The notes under the pieces were generated by a model. That model ran no database searches. It saw only the letters and a program-made list of their open reading frames with translations, and was not told the origin of the DNA. This document shows positions 37,497 through 46,175 of a stretch of DNA of 64,000 bases, one piece after another. The DNA comes from Agarilytica sp033852165 (GTDB lineage: Bacteria > Pseudomonadota > Gammaproteobacteria > Pseudomonadales > Cellvibrionaceae), in contig JAWSUZ010000089.1 of NCBI GenBank assembly GCA_033852165.1, forward strand, positions 1 through 64,000. Reading direction: 5' to 3'. Position numbers and translations under genes: made by a program. Positions within the stretch are counted from its first letter, which is position 1, and each line of letters opens with the position of its first letter.

Positions 37497-37499
37497 AGG

Positions 37500-38312
37500 A
37501 TGATTTCCGTTAATCGAGCCCCCCGTTTTGGAATCCAAGGGTTTACTCTGATTGAGCTCATTAGCGTATTGGTGATTCTCGGGATTGTGGCCGCGTTAGG
37601 AAGCAGCTTTATCGTGTCAATCGTGGACAGTTACGATGATGTTCAACAAAGAAGCAAGCTGATCAACAAGGGGCGTCTCGTCATTGAACAAATTACACGT
37701 CAAGTTCGTATCGCTTTGCCCAATAGTGTGCGCGTGAGTGCATCCGGTAATTGTGTTGAGTTTATGCCCATCGTCGCAGGCGCGAACTACATAGGAGAAT
37801 TACCAGATTCAAATAATGGGGCACCCTCGGTATCTTCCGTTTCAACAGCACCTTTTACGCTGGGCTTAGGGAGCGTTAACCATATCAGCGTTGGTTCATT
37901 AGCCGCAGGAGATATATATGCGACAGGTAGTCCAAGCGGCAGAGTGGACGCCGGTTCGCTGGGTGCGGGTCCGCAGTATACAACCATAGGCCTCGGCAGC
38001 AGCCACATTTTTATTGCTAACTCTGTGAACAATCGAATATTTTTAACGGATGACCCCATCCGTTTTTGCTTGATTGGGTCAACCTTGTATCAGTATTCGT
38101 CTTACTCATTTTCGACAGCAACGTTAAGTGATTCTGATCCCGGTGGAACATCGACAATTATGGGGGAAAATTTGAGTACGAGCGGTCAGGCTTTCACCCT
38201 TTCCTTGGGAACTGAAGATGTTAATACAGCGCTGGATATTTCACTCAATTTTTCTCAGGGCGGTAGTCAGATTACCCTGAGCCAAGAAATATTGGTGCGT
38301 AATGTTCCGTAA
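37500..38312 (+). CDS. mshO: MSHA minor prepilin MshO
   Basis: 270 residues. The leader ends GIQG, then FTLIELISVLVILGIVAA. It then has the PulJ/MshO-type region RLVIEQITRQVRIALPNSVR. It is the longest minor pilin of the locus, starts 3 nt after mshD and overlaps mshP by 11 nt. Confidence 0.85.
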   Translation: MISVNRAPRFGIQGFTLIELISVLVILGIVAALGSSFIVSIVDSYDDVQQRSKLINKGRLVIEQITRQVRIALPNSVRVSASGNCVEFMPIVAGANYIGELPDSNNGAPSVSSVSTAPFTLGLGSVNHISVGSLAAGDIYATGSPSGRVDAGSLGAGPQYTTIGLGSSHIFIANSVNNRIFLTDDPIRFCLIGSTLYQYSSYSFSTATLSDSDPGGTSTIMGENLSTSGQAFTLSLGTEDVNTALDISLNFSQGGSQITLSQEILVRNVP

Positions 38313-38769
38313 CTCTATGTTCGATAAGCAGAAATCCACCAGATCTATGAATTCATATTCTCGATCGGGTGGTTTTCTAATTCCTGTGGCGGCAATGATC
38401 GTTGTCGGCATTGCGGTACTGGCGACAGCAATTGCGCGCATAGCGTCGCAATCAGGGCAGGCCAGTTTTGTTGAGGGAGTGTCGTTGCAAGCTTTCTATG
38501 CTGCAGAGAGCGGTGCGTATTATGGGATGAATCAACTGATGTTTGACGTGACTGATCGCACAGTTGCAGACGCTAACTGCGCGGCGGTGAGTGGTAGTGT
38601 TTTAAATTATCCTGCCAATGGTTTACAAGCATGCTCAGCAACCATTACATGTGTGATCAGCACGGTAGGCGGCAGTCCATTAAGTTTTTATAGCATCCGC
38701 AGCGATGCGACCTGTGGCAGTGGCGATATTTTTGCGGAGCGTATTGTGGAAGTCTCGTCTTATTTGTAA
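38302..38769 (+). CDS. mshP: MSHA pilus protein MshP (GspK/PilX-like)
   Basis: 155 residues from the ATG at 38302. An ATG at 38347 would give a short leader MNSYSRSG just before GFLIPVAAMIVVGIAVLATAI and may be the real start. There is no Glu5, as in other MshP/PilX-type proteins. The sequence LQAFYAAESGAYYGMNQLMFD is the PilX-type motif. It is the last gene of the locus; no mshQ follows. Confidence 0.82.
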   Translation: MFRNSMFDKQKSTRSMNSYSRSGGFLIPVAAMIVVGIAVLATAIARIASQSGQASFVEGVSLQAFYAAESGAYYGMNQLMFDVTDRTVADANCAAVSGSVLNYPANGLQACSATITCVISTVGGSPLSFYSIRSDATCGSGDIFAERIVEVSSYL

Positions 38770-39190
38770 CGGTAAATTTTGTCCAGATAAACCGTGAAAA
38801 GGTGGGTTTTGAAAACGTAAATTATACCATTTGTCTTCGGGTAGTTTTCTTCCCAACGACCCCAACGTTAAATTACTGTCATCTGTTTGAGCGGTTCCTG
38901 TGGTTGCCTGAATTTCACCGCTAGATGCGATCGGGCACGACTCTGTTTCGGCGGTTACCCCAGTTGTAAAGTGCTACTCGGGGCTGTCTGCTCCAGAATA
39001 AGTTTTGGGCGAGATTCGTACCCATGATGTGATCGGTGGTTTGAGAGGGCTTTCTCAATAAAAACTGGTGGGAGATGGATTGTGGTTGTTGGCGTTAAAG
39101 GTTATGTGGGGAATGTAAGGCTGCTTGGTCTGCGGCGCGGGTATGGTTATAGTGTAATGCTTAAAGAAGGAGCCTGGTGAAGTTGGCGTT
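38770..39190. other. Gap between mshP and gspB
   Basis: 421 nt between convergent gene ends, where mshQ would be expected in Vibrio-type loci. No good terminator and no convincing gene are visible. The minus strand has a stop-free stretch of about 99 codons (roughly 38680-38976), partly antisense to mshP; it lacks a clear start and recognisable family. Confidence 0.5.
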
Positions 39191-40042
39191 TTACATATTA
39201 ACCCAACTATTATAAGCCACGACTTTAAACCTCATAGTTTTGTATTGGAGCACGATACCGTCTTCAACAATGGCTTCTAGGGTTAAATGATCCGCGATAG
39301 CTTGTCCTGTTTGTCGAGTAACATTATTTAATACTACTGAAGCTGAATTTTTACTGTAGTTGTGTTCTGTGTACATTAAGGTTGGAATGCCTTTTTGCTT
39401 CGCGTACGCAAGGTCACCTATAAAGCTAATAAATGGGTAGTCTTCCAAACTTGGTAATTTAGCGATTGGGGTAGGCTTTGGTGCCGCTTTGATTTTTGGC
39501 TTCGCTTTCTCTTCTTTACTTTTTTGATAGATCGATGCGATTGCTTTGGAACTTTTGGTTGGACGGGAATCGGGAGTGGGTTTTTCTGTTGTTTTTATTC
39601 CAGGTTCCCCCCCTTGTTCGCTTTTCGTTGCCGATTCATACTGCTTTGCAATCAGCTTGCCTTTCATTTCATTGTAGCGATTTTGTGGTGTGCTAGGTTC
39701 TAAGGTGGCGGGTGGCGCAGAAGGTTTCTGATCTACTGTGCTGGGCGGCAGGGGAGCCGTTGCGGAACTGTTCGCTTTTAGATTTTTCGAAACGTCAGTG
39801 TTTGAATTTTTGTCCTCACTATATTGGACTCTATCATTATTATCACTTTTCCCGCTCAGCATTAATATAATGACAATAAGAACAAGAAATATAAGAAAGC
39901 CGATGAGCCCGTAGATTACCTTGGTGTTGAGGAGCGGCTTGCTGTCCTCAATATTGACATCGTGGTTACTGTTGAGTGAAGGCGTTTCGTCTGGACTGCG
40001 TTCGCCATCGGCTTTGTTTAATGCATCGAGTATCAGTGACAT
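39191..40042 (-). CDS. gspB: General secretion pathway protein GspB (ExeB)
   Basis: 283 residues. It starts with MSLILDALNKAD, the GspB/ExeB signature, followed by one membrane helix (about 43-63), a long Pro/Lys/Ser-rich periplasmic linker (about 85-200) and a C-terminal GspB-type domain (VVLNNVTRQTGQAIADHLTLEAIVEDGIVLQYK). With GspA it helps assemble the type II secretion secretin across the peptidoglycan. It lies downstream of gspA, 65 nt away. The rest of the gsp operon is not in the window. Confidence 0.9.
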   Translation of the reverse strand: MSLILDALNKADGERSPDETPSLNSNHDVNIEDSKPLLNTKVIYGLIGFLIFLVLIVIILMLSGKSDNNDRVQYSEDKNSNTDVSKNLKANSSATAPLPPSTVDQKPSAPPATLEPSTPQNRYNEMKGKLIAKQYESATKSEQGGEPGIKTTEKPTPDSRPTKSSKAIASIYQKSKEEKAKPKIKAAPKPTPIAKLPSLEDYPFISFIGDLAYAKQKGIPTLMYTEHNYSKNSASVVLNNVTRQTGQAIADHLTLEAIVEDGIVLQYKTMRFKVVAYNSWVNM

Positions 40043-40107
40043 AGGCGATATTTAATTGCTTTTATTGGGCTACAGAATTCTTTCAAATAATTACTAGTGT
40101 GAGGCAA

Positions 40108-41742
40108 TTATTGAAAGTTGAGTTTAAGCGGCGTACTCAAACCGAGGCTTTCATTCAGCTTCATGAGTGTTCGTTCGCCAAGTATTCCATCGTCCTTTAA
40201 ATTATGTTCTCTCTGAAATAGTTTGACTCGATCGCGTAGGGCGATATTAAATCGCTTTTTTGTTAGAGGGCTAGTTTGTGCGTCGAGTAAAGCAAATTGA
40301 GTGGCTACTTCGGCAACGGTTTCACCCTTGTCTCCGTAGGCAAGAGGCTCACTAAAATCTTTGGGTTTTTGCCAGGCGTAAAAAACTTCCCCTGTCCATA
40401 ACGGACCTAACTCATCCAATGTGATTATTTTTTGTTGTCGCCCGCCATCAATCATAAGGGCGTGCTTATCTTGTATGCCGATAAGAACCGCGTGCGAATT
40501 AAATTTATTTGGATTGATCAGGGTTAATACTATCGGGCGGTTAAGTGATTTGACACCTTCCCATGTCTCAAATTTTGTTTCTCCGCAGTGATGTCCCTGG
40601 GTGTTAATTTGCCAGCAGGGATGTGTGTCTGGGCTAATTTTGAATTTAAGGTATTCAAATAAAATCGCCTGAGCTTTTATTTTGTCTGGGATCTCGAAAG
40701 AGGGCATGGATTCGTTGCCGCTGAATGATGGAGCTGTTGGATTAGAAGATATTGGAGTTGAAGTGTTTTCGTTGCTTTGCATATTGACAGAATTGTCATT
40801 TGGGAGGCTTTGTCCAAATATCAGCTGCAACATAAAATAAATGATACCGAGCCCAATGAGGGCACTCGCGGATAAGGTTCCGTATAAAATGTAAGGAGCC
40901 TGTTGAGAAGGAGCGTTAATCTGAGATTGGCGATGTCCTTCAACTTCTTTGCGAGCCAAATCGAATATTTTATTGTCGATCTGTGATTTATTGTGGCCGT
41001 AAGCTCCAATTAAAGTGCGCTCGCATAAGACATTGATCATGCGAGGAATTCCTCCGGTAAACCGGTAAATTTGCTTAATGATACGAGGGGTAAATGGGTT
41101 TTTGTCTTTTGGCATCCCCGCCACGGATAGACGATGGTTAATATAGCGTTCGGTTTCATCCAATGTGAGTGGCGTGAGATGAAAGCGAGCTGTAATACGT
41201 TGGGAAAGTTGTCGCAGTCGAGGCTGAGCTAAAAGTTCGTTAAGTTCAGGCTGGCCGACCAGTACAATTTGAAGTAGTTTCTTGGTCGATGTTTCAAGGT
41301 TCGTCAGTAGGCGAATTTGCTCTAGAACTTCTGCCGATAGCAATTGAGCTTCGTCGATGAGTAGTATCGTATTTTTACCTTGCTTGTGATTGTCGAGTAA
41401 GCGTTGTTGCAAGGTATCGGTAAGATTTTTGGTTTGTGGGTTTTCTCGGTTGTAAGCGATACCGAGTTCATCGCAGATGGTGCAAAGCAGCTCTTTGATG
41501 TTCGACATCGGATTGAGAACAATGGCGATTTCCGTATTTTCAGGGAGTTGCTCAAGCAAGCACCGGATGATGGTGGTTTTACCCGTGCCGACTTCGCCGC
41601 TGAGCATGACAAAGCCGCCTTCTTTCACTCCGTATAATAAATGAGCAAGCGCTTCTTTGTGCTGCTGGCTCATATATAGGTAGCGGGGATTTACGGCGAT
41701 GGAAAACGCTTGTTCTTTTAATCCAAAATAATTGTGATACAT
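40108..41742 (-). CDS. gspA: General secretion pathway ATPase GspA (ExeA)
   Basis: 544 residues: an AAA+ ATPase (Walker A GEVGTGKTT near 50, Walker B ILLIDEAQLL), a membrane helix (about 288-308), a periplasmic part with a cysteine-peptidase-like fold region (PCWQINTQGHHCGETKFETW) and a C-terminal peptidoglycan-binding domain (FQREHNLKDDGILGERTLMKL). It binds peptidoglycan and helps secretin assembly. Its ATPase half is clearly related to MshM, encoded 9 kb away. Confidence 0.92.
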   Translation of the reverse strand: MYHNYFGLKEQAFSIAVNPRYLYMSQQHKEALAHLLYGVKEGGFVMLSGEVGTGKTTIIRCLLEQLPENTEIAIVLNPMSNIKELLCTICDELGIAYNRENPQTKNLTDTLQQRLLDNHKQGKNTILLIDEAQLLSAEVLEQIRLLTNLETSTKKLLQIVLVGQPELNELLAQPRLRQLSQRITARFHLTPLTLDETERYINHRLSVAGMPKDKNPFTPRIIKQIYRFTGGIPRMINVLCERTLIGAYGHNKSQIDNKIFDLARKEVEGHRQSQINAPSQQAPYILYGTLSASALIGLGIIYFMLQLIFGQSLPNDNSVNMQSNENTSTPISSNPTAPSFSGNESMPSFEIPDKIKAQAILFEYLKFKISPDTHPCWQINTQGHHCGETKFETWEGVKSLNRPIVLTLINPNKFNSHAVLIGIQDKHALMIDGGRQQKIITLDELGPLWTGEVFYAWQKPKDFSEPLAYGDKGETVAEVATQFALLDAQTSPLTKKRFNIALRDRVKLFQREHNLKDDGILGERTLMKLNESLGLSTPLKLNFQ

Positions 41743-42046
41743 GTGATTTTTATAAATATGTGAACTTGTTTATTTATATGAGTGATCGTCGATATCCTGA
41801 GAGTTAGTCAAGCTAAATAAGTTCATTGTAAGCCTGTTCCGTTCATGGCTAGGAGGGACGTATCACCAAACAAGCTAGGGATAATACTCCTTATCGACGG
41901 AGAGGACTATAAGTGAATCTGGTATCAGGGAATCGTACCTGGGGAGGGTGTTTCCAGAGCTTACTGCTGTAGCTCGTTATTAGGGAATATTGTTGATATA
42001 TGCAGAGGGGTAAAAGAATGCGGAGGGATGAAGTCGAGAGTTTTAG
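41743..42046. other. Region upstream of gspA
   Basis: 304 nt between the MerR-type gene end and the gspA start, both on the minus strand. It must hold the gspA promoter, but I could not assign boxes. It has no open frame or repeat I can support. Confidence 0.4.
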
Positions 42047-42403
42047 CTAAGGAAGAAATAGAGCTACAAGCTCTTTTTCTAGGGTGTCGATGGTCTGGCT
42101 TTGCTCTGAGGCTTGTTCGTTGCTCAGGTTTTGATCTCTACGCTTATTGAGTAGCATTAATACGCGGTTAAGGCGGACTGACGATTGATCCGAATCTTTT
42201 GCTGTTAATACTGACATTATTTCTCGTAACGATAATCCAATATCCTGCGCCATTTTGATTAATTTGATGGCATGAATATGAGGCTCGCCGTAATTAGCCT
42301 CACCGGAAAGCATGGGTGTCGCAGGCAGAAGTCCAGCTTGGTCATAGTGCTTTATAGACGTCACTGAGGCGCCTGTAATTCGAGATAATTGCTCAATATA
42401 CAT
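42047..42403 (-). CDS. MerR-family transcriptional regulator
   Basis: 118 residues. An N-terminal winged helix-turn-helix (MYIEQLSRITGASVTSIKHYDQAGLL, about 1-26, then the YGEPHIHAIKLIKMAQDIGLSLREI segment) is typical of MerR, followed by a C-terminal coiled-coil dimerisation helix. The usual R-Y-Y recognition pattern is H-Y here, and there are no metal-binding cysteines, so a metal sensor is unlikely. It stands alone; target unknown. Confidence 0.85.
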   Translation of the reverse strand: MYIEQLSRITGASVTSIKHYDQAGLLPATPMLSGEANYGEPHIHAIKLIKMAQDIGLSLREIMSVLTAKDSDQSSVRLNRVLMLLNKRRDQNLSNEQASEQSQTIDTLEKELVALFLP

Positions 42404-42718
42404 TTTTTAGAAATTTTGGTTATTAGAATTATAAATTTCAACTATTAGCAGTGCTGCTTTGCTTAATATTTAATCATTAAATGGTAACTGCTTACTTAAA
42501 TCAAGCGCTTATTTTTGATAAATAAATGCTACTTTAGTCGTGTCTGGAGGGGTTTCTGCTAAGTCGTTGAAAACTATGGAAGTATTTCTGAGGTCGCTAC
42601 CGTATAAGCTTTGTAAAATTGATGGGTAGCGCAAAATGCCAGCAGTGGGATTAAGTTAAGTGGCTAGAGTGGCTAGTCTCCGAGAGGAGTCCATTGTTGG
42701 TGTAGGTGGTTCAGTAAC
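42404..42718. other. Region between the GcvR-like and MerR genes
   Basis: 315 nt, presumably carrying the MerR-gene promoter. It is AT-rich near the MerR start. No gene, strong hairpin or repeat that I can support. Confidence 0.4.
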
Positions 42719-43252
42719 TTAATCTTCAGGACTGTCAGAGAAAGAAATATCCAAAGCTAGGGAATCTGCAATTTTGTCGAGCATTTCATGAAGTTCTCCG
42801 AGGTCTGCGTCGGCAGGAATTTCCAGCTGGCCGGAGGCTTCAAAAAGTGGGTCTCCACTGTATGGCATACTGGATAAAGAGGTTTCAAGCTCGGCTACGT
42901 TAATATGACTTTTTGCCAGAGCTTTGGACAGTTCTCGAACAATTCCCGGTCGGTCTGGGCCAAGCACGTGAATTTTTGCGGCTATTGAAGGTTTATCTTT
43001 TGGGCTTGAAGCAGCCACTTGCTCGCACTTAACCCAAATGTCTTTTTCTTTAAGCTGCAACAATTTTGCTTCTAGTGCAGAGCTTTGTTCAGAGGGAACG
43101 GATACGCGTATGACGCCGGCGAATTTACCTGAAAGTTGGGATAAGCGGCTTTCCAGCCAGTTTCCATTTTCATTTGAAATAGTCTCTGCGATGGCTTCGA
43201 CAATTCCGGGTTTGTCATCACTGATGACACTGACAAGTAAATGAGAAAGCAT
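42719..43252 (-). CDS. ACT-domain regulator, GcvR family
   Basis: 177 residues with two ACT domains (LLVSVISDDKPGIVEAIAETI at about 5-25 and IHVLGPDRPGIVRELSKALA at about 93-112). This matches GcvR-type proteins, which repress the glycine cleavage operon in E. coli by binding GcvA. No gcv gene is in the window, so the target is uncertain and other ACT-only regulators remain possible. Confidence 0.8.
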   Translation of the reverse strand: MLSHLLVSVISDDKPGIVEAIAETISNENGNWLESRLSQLSGKFAGVIRVSVPSEQSSALEAKLLQLKEKDIWVKCEQVAASSPKDKPSIAAKIHVLGPDRPGIVRELSKALAKSHINVAELETSLSSMPYSGDPLFEASGQLEIPADADLGELHEMLDKIADSLALDISFSDSPED

Positions 43253-43372
43253 AATGACGTGACACTATTGAAAATGGGTTCGCATCAGTATAATGGCATC
43301 CCTTTGCCTTGCACATATCTATTGTGTTGCCCGCTCATATTAATCAATAAAACCTTCATCGGAGTGCTTGCC

Positions 43373-43597
43373 GTGATTATCCCGCCGGAAAAAGTCAACA
43401 TGGAATCCCTTCGCTCTATCGTTGAGTCGGTGATTGTGCGGGACGGAACAGATTATGGAGCGCGAGAGCTAAGTTTAGAGGAGAAGGTCGATATCTTATT
43501 GCCGCAGGTGTTGAGCTCTGAGGTGTTAATTTCCTTCGATGAGGACACGGAAACGATAACGTTGATTCCCAAGTCGGATATGAATCATTTGGCTTAA
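43373..43597 (+). CDS. yheU: YheU family protein
   Basis: A 74-residue protein of unknown function. From the GTG at 43373 it reads MIIPPEKVNMESLRSIVES, with VIVRDGTDYGARELSLEEKV, matching E. coli YheU (72 residues) throughout. GGAG lies 8 nt upstream. The frame is open upstream to 43241, but that would overlap the divergent GcvR-like start and lacks family similarity. Confidence 0.9.
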   Translation: MIIPPEKVNMESLRSIVESVIVRDGTDYGARELSLEEKVDILLPQVLSSEVLISFDEDTETITLIPKSDMNHLA

Positions 43598-43818
43598 TCG
43601 CCGGTTAAAAACTAATTGTCTTCGGCGCCGTTATTTTTCACCTCAAAGCGCGCGTTTAACCACAAAAACGCCGCTTTATCGGAAATGTACCTGCTGATTA
43701 CCTGGCCATAAATGCCTTTCTGTAGGCTACTGTGTCGGATGGCTTGCGTTGGATTGATTGTCGTTGAATTTCTCTTGCTGCCTGGTTGAGCAGTCGTATC
43801 GGTTTAGGCGTTTTCTAG

Positions 43819-44104
43819 TTAGAAGTTTTCTAAAATCGATATTTTTTCAGGCTGCTGAAGCGTTGGGGTGATACTGTTCATAGGTTCCATGCGTTCAGGG
43901 CTGCGGTACCAACTGTTCCAATCTTTCTCCGTTCGCCACTTACACATCACGTACTGGCGGCGGATGTCTTCCGTATTGGCATAGTTTTCTGCCGATATAA
44001 AGCCACTTGATATATAGGCATTTTGTAGTGTTTTCCTGGGAGGTCTCTTCGTAGGTTGCAAGCATGCTGTCTGCAATAACGCGTTCAATTAAAACGTGAA
44101 TCAT
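43819..44104 (-). pseudogene. Frameshifted antibiotic-biosynthesis-monooxygenase-like gene
   Basis: The minus-strand ATG at 44104 opens MIHVLIERVIADSMLATYEETS, the usual N-terminus of small ABM-domain proteins. It then loses the family match, while the frame shifted by one base continues with RKTLQNAYISSGFIS, VMCKWRTEKDWNSWYRS and LQQPEKISILENF, the usual C-terminal half. Removing one base from the GGGAGG run at 44038-44043 joins the two halves into one protein of about 94 residues. The total length is 3n+1, consistent with a one-base insertion. Either a recent pseudogene or a sequencing error. Confidence 0.75.
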
Positions 44105-44279
44105 TGTGTAACCCTTTATGTGGCCCCTATGCTTAAGGGAGTAAGAGCTTGGCCGGAAACGCTTGTCAGGGCTGCTTTATGATTAATTGAGATGAAAAGT
44201 CGTTTACGCTCTTTCAAAATATAACGTATATTTGTGGCCTCTTTCCAATTAATTCCATTTTTGAGTAGTTGATAGTTCC

Positions 44280-44519
44280 ATGTCTTTTGAATTCAGTAAA
44301 TCGGTTGATGCGACCGGACTCACGTGCCCTGAACCGGTAATGATGTTACACAGTGCTGTAAGAGACGCTAAAGCCGGTGAGGTGCTTAGAGTTATCGCTA
44401 CCGATCCTTCAACTCAAAAAGATATCGCGCACTTTTGTGAGTTTTTGGGACATCAGTTGATCTCATCAACCAGTGAAAATGACACCTTTGTATTTTTGAT
44501 TAAAAAGAAATGCACGTAA
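44280..44519 (+). CDS. tusA: Sulfurtransferase TusA family protein
   Basis: 79 residues, the usual TusA size. The motif LTCPEPVMMLH holds the active-site cysteine (about 17) that carries persulfide sulfur from IscS toward 2-thiouridine in tRNA. The C-terminal beta strand (TFVFLIKKK) is typical. Ribosome site weak. It stands alone. Confidence 0.9.
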   Translation: MSFEFSKSVDATGLTCPEPVMMLHSAVRDAKAGEVLRVIATDPSTQKDIAHFCEFLGHQLISSTSENDTFVFLIKKKCT

Positions 44520-44713
44520 AGTGAGCAGTCATAATCTAAGGGGCGTATGTAAGGGGGTGGAGTACCTAAGTGGCATTTCCGGAGGGAATAAAGCTGTTGC
44601 TCTCATTAAAAGGTTGAAAGCAGAGCTCTTCTAAGCGTTGTATTCAACGCGATGTCAGACGGGCTTTGACCCTTATAGATCCTATGCCGGATTCTAAGAA
44701 GGCTGCGTCTGTG

Positions 44714-45415
44714 TTAGCGGGATTCTTCGACGAGCATTGCGATCGCTGCAAGCGCCTCAGGATCTTCCGCTTTAATTTTGTTGGCAATGTGATGCTGGAA
44801 AAAGTACTTAAATTGAGCATCCGATTGGCCGGGGTACAAACAAGCATCGCCTGGAAGTACTGGCGTGCTTTCGACTTTCTCTTCGTTTATGAGCATACCG
44901 CTTAGCGAGCCGTCATGGTGTAAGCGCCAGCTAATCACTTCTTGCAGGGTTAGGGATTTAAAGCCATCACTGGCTAACACTGCATGAGTGCCGATAGTGT
45001 CGGGGATTTCCTGCACGATATCACCAGGGTTTTCACACTGGTAGTCGTAATACTCTGCAGCAGTTTCTAGCTCAACAATCTTATGGATTGGTGCTTCCAA
45101 GAAAAGCTCGTCAATACCTGGATCGTAATAGCCTTCAAAAGTCCCATTAAGAGGGTCGTTAATGTCTGGGCAGGGAATAATATCGTCCAACCATGGCACT
45201 AGCCCAACCACATCGCCATTTGCACACAGAGCCCAGCACAGGACCTTCAAACTGAAATACTTGTCTTCGCTGACTTCATTGGAATAAAGCATTTCCAAAC
45301 CATCAAGTTCGGGCGAGAGTCTGATGACGCGTTTGTCAAATTGAGATGTGTAGGAGTTTCCCGTGAACAGGTCGATCACGTTGTCCGTGTTGTGACCATC
45401 AATTGAGGTCTTCAT
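44714..45415 (-). CDS. Protein of unknown function
   Basis: 233 residues from the ATG at 45415, which has a strong GGAGGT 6 nt upstream; a start six codons earlier is possible but lacks this. It is acidic, with no signal peptide, membrane segment or motif I recognise. The sequence CWALCANGDVVGLVPWLDDIIPC and VISWRLHHDGSLSGMLINEEKV are its most distinct parts and could be two related halves (W-ALxxNGD / WRLHHDGS). Two hairpins lie in its leader. Confidence 0.7.
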   Translation of the reverse strand: MKTSIDGHNTDNVIDLFTGNSYTSQFDKRVIRLSPELDGLEMLYSNEVSEDKYFSLKVLCWALCANGDVVGLVPWLDDIIPCPDINDPLNGTFEGYYDPGIDELFLEAPIHKIVELETAAEYYDYQCENPGDIVQEIPDTIGTHAVLASDGFKSLTLQEVISWRLHHDGSLSGMLINEEKVESTPVLPGDACLYPGQSDAQFKYFFQHHIANKIKAEDPEALAAIAMLVEESR

Positions 45416-45445
45416 AATACTACCTCCAAACAAAATTGAGGTGTA

Positions 45446-45487
45446 GTAGCCCTAGGGCTACCAAGTGATGGTTTTGGGGCCATCACT
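45446..45487 (-). promoter_or_regulatory. Two adjacent hairpins in the leader of the unknown gene
   Basis: A perfect 16-nt palindrome GTAGCCCTAGGGCTAC (45446-45461) is followed by AGTGATGG (45464-45471) pairing perfectly with CCATCACT (45480-45487) around an 8-nt loop. Both lie 30-70 nt before the ATG of the minus-strand gene, between the likely promoter zone and its ribosome site. Confidence 0.55.
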
Positions 45488-45611
45488 ATATACAGTATAG
45501 AGTAATATCGTTTAACACAATACCTGGTGGTGGGTTTTTGACTGCCTCCTTTTTCGGGTTATTATCATTCGTCGAATCAACAAAATTCATACACTAAGCT
45601 TAGAACATTTG

Positions 45612-46175
45612 ATGCCAAATAAATTCCTTTCTTTAGACAAATCCCGACTGAATAACTTAACTAAGGTCTTTCATGAGCTATTTAGAGCGTCGTATCGAAC
45701 ATGCCTAAAGGGTGGGGCTAACGAGCCGCTCTACCGTCCGGCAAGCTCTGCAGGGGGCCTTCATACCATAGAGTTTTCATATGATTACTTTTCCAGTGCT
45801 CTGCACGAAATTGCCCATTGGTGTATTGCCGGGTCAGAGAGACTAACAAAACTGGATTATGGCTATTGGTATGCCCCAGATGGGCGCACAGAATCTCAGC
45901 AAAAGGAATTCGAAATGGTTGAGGTTAAGCCTCAGGCCCTGGAGCGGATATTATCGTTTGCATCTTGTCAGCCTTTTCGTATCAGTGCCGACAACCTGGA
46001 GTCAGGGCAGGGGGCCAGCGCAGCGTTTAAACGAGCGGTTCACCAGCAAACTCTGAGTTATTGCCGTGACGGCTTGCCCGACAGAGCTGGCGCACTGGCC
46101 TTGGCGCTTGCGGGAGCCTTTGATGCTCCGGCCCCGTGTGACTCCAGGCAATACTTGGCCGAGGATCTTGTATGA
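45612..46175 (+). CDS. epmC: Elongation factor P hydroxylase
   Basis: 187 residues from the ATG at 45612. It carries the YfcM/EpmC signature HEIAHWCIAGSERL, LDYGYWYAPDGRTESQQ and FEMVEVKPQA, including the HExxH-type metal-binding histidines. EpmC hydroxylates the lysylated lysine of EF-P after EpmA and EpmB; these are not in the window. Its stop overlaps the start of xni by 4 nt. Confidence 0.92.
   Translation: MPNKFLSLDKSRLNNLTKVFHELFRASYRTCLKGGANEPLYRPASSAGGLHTIEFSYDYFSSALHEIAHWCIAGSERLTKLDYGYWYAPDGRTESQQKEFEMVEVKPQALERILSFASCQPFRISADNLESGQGASAAFKRAVHQQTLSYCRDGLPDRAGALALALAGAFDAPAPCDSRQYLAEDLV

Noticed and set aside
38680..38976. Stop-free minus-strand stretch of about 99 codons after mshP
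   Set aside because: It lacks a clear start and ribosome site, partly runs antisense to mshP and matches no family I know. A decayed pilin-like fragment cannot be excluded, but the evidence is too weak for a gene call.
43241..43372. 44-residue N-terminal extension of YheU
   Set aside because: It would overlap the start of the divergent GcvR-like gene and has no match to the YheU family.
45488..45520. LexA-like box near TACTGTATATAG upstream of the unknown gene
   Set aside because: Only one half fits the CTGT-N8-ACAG pattern; the other half is missing.
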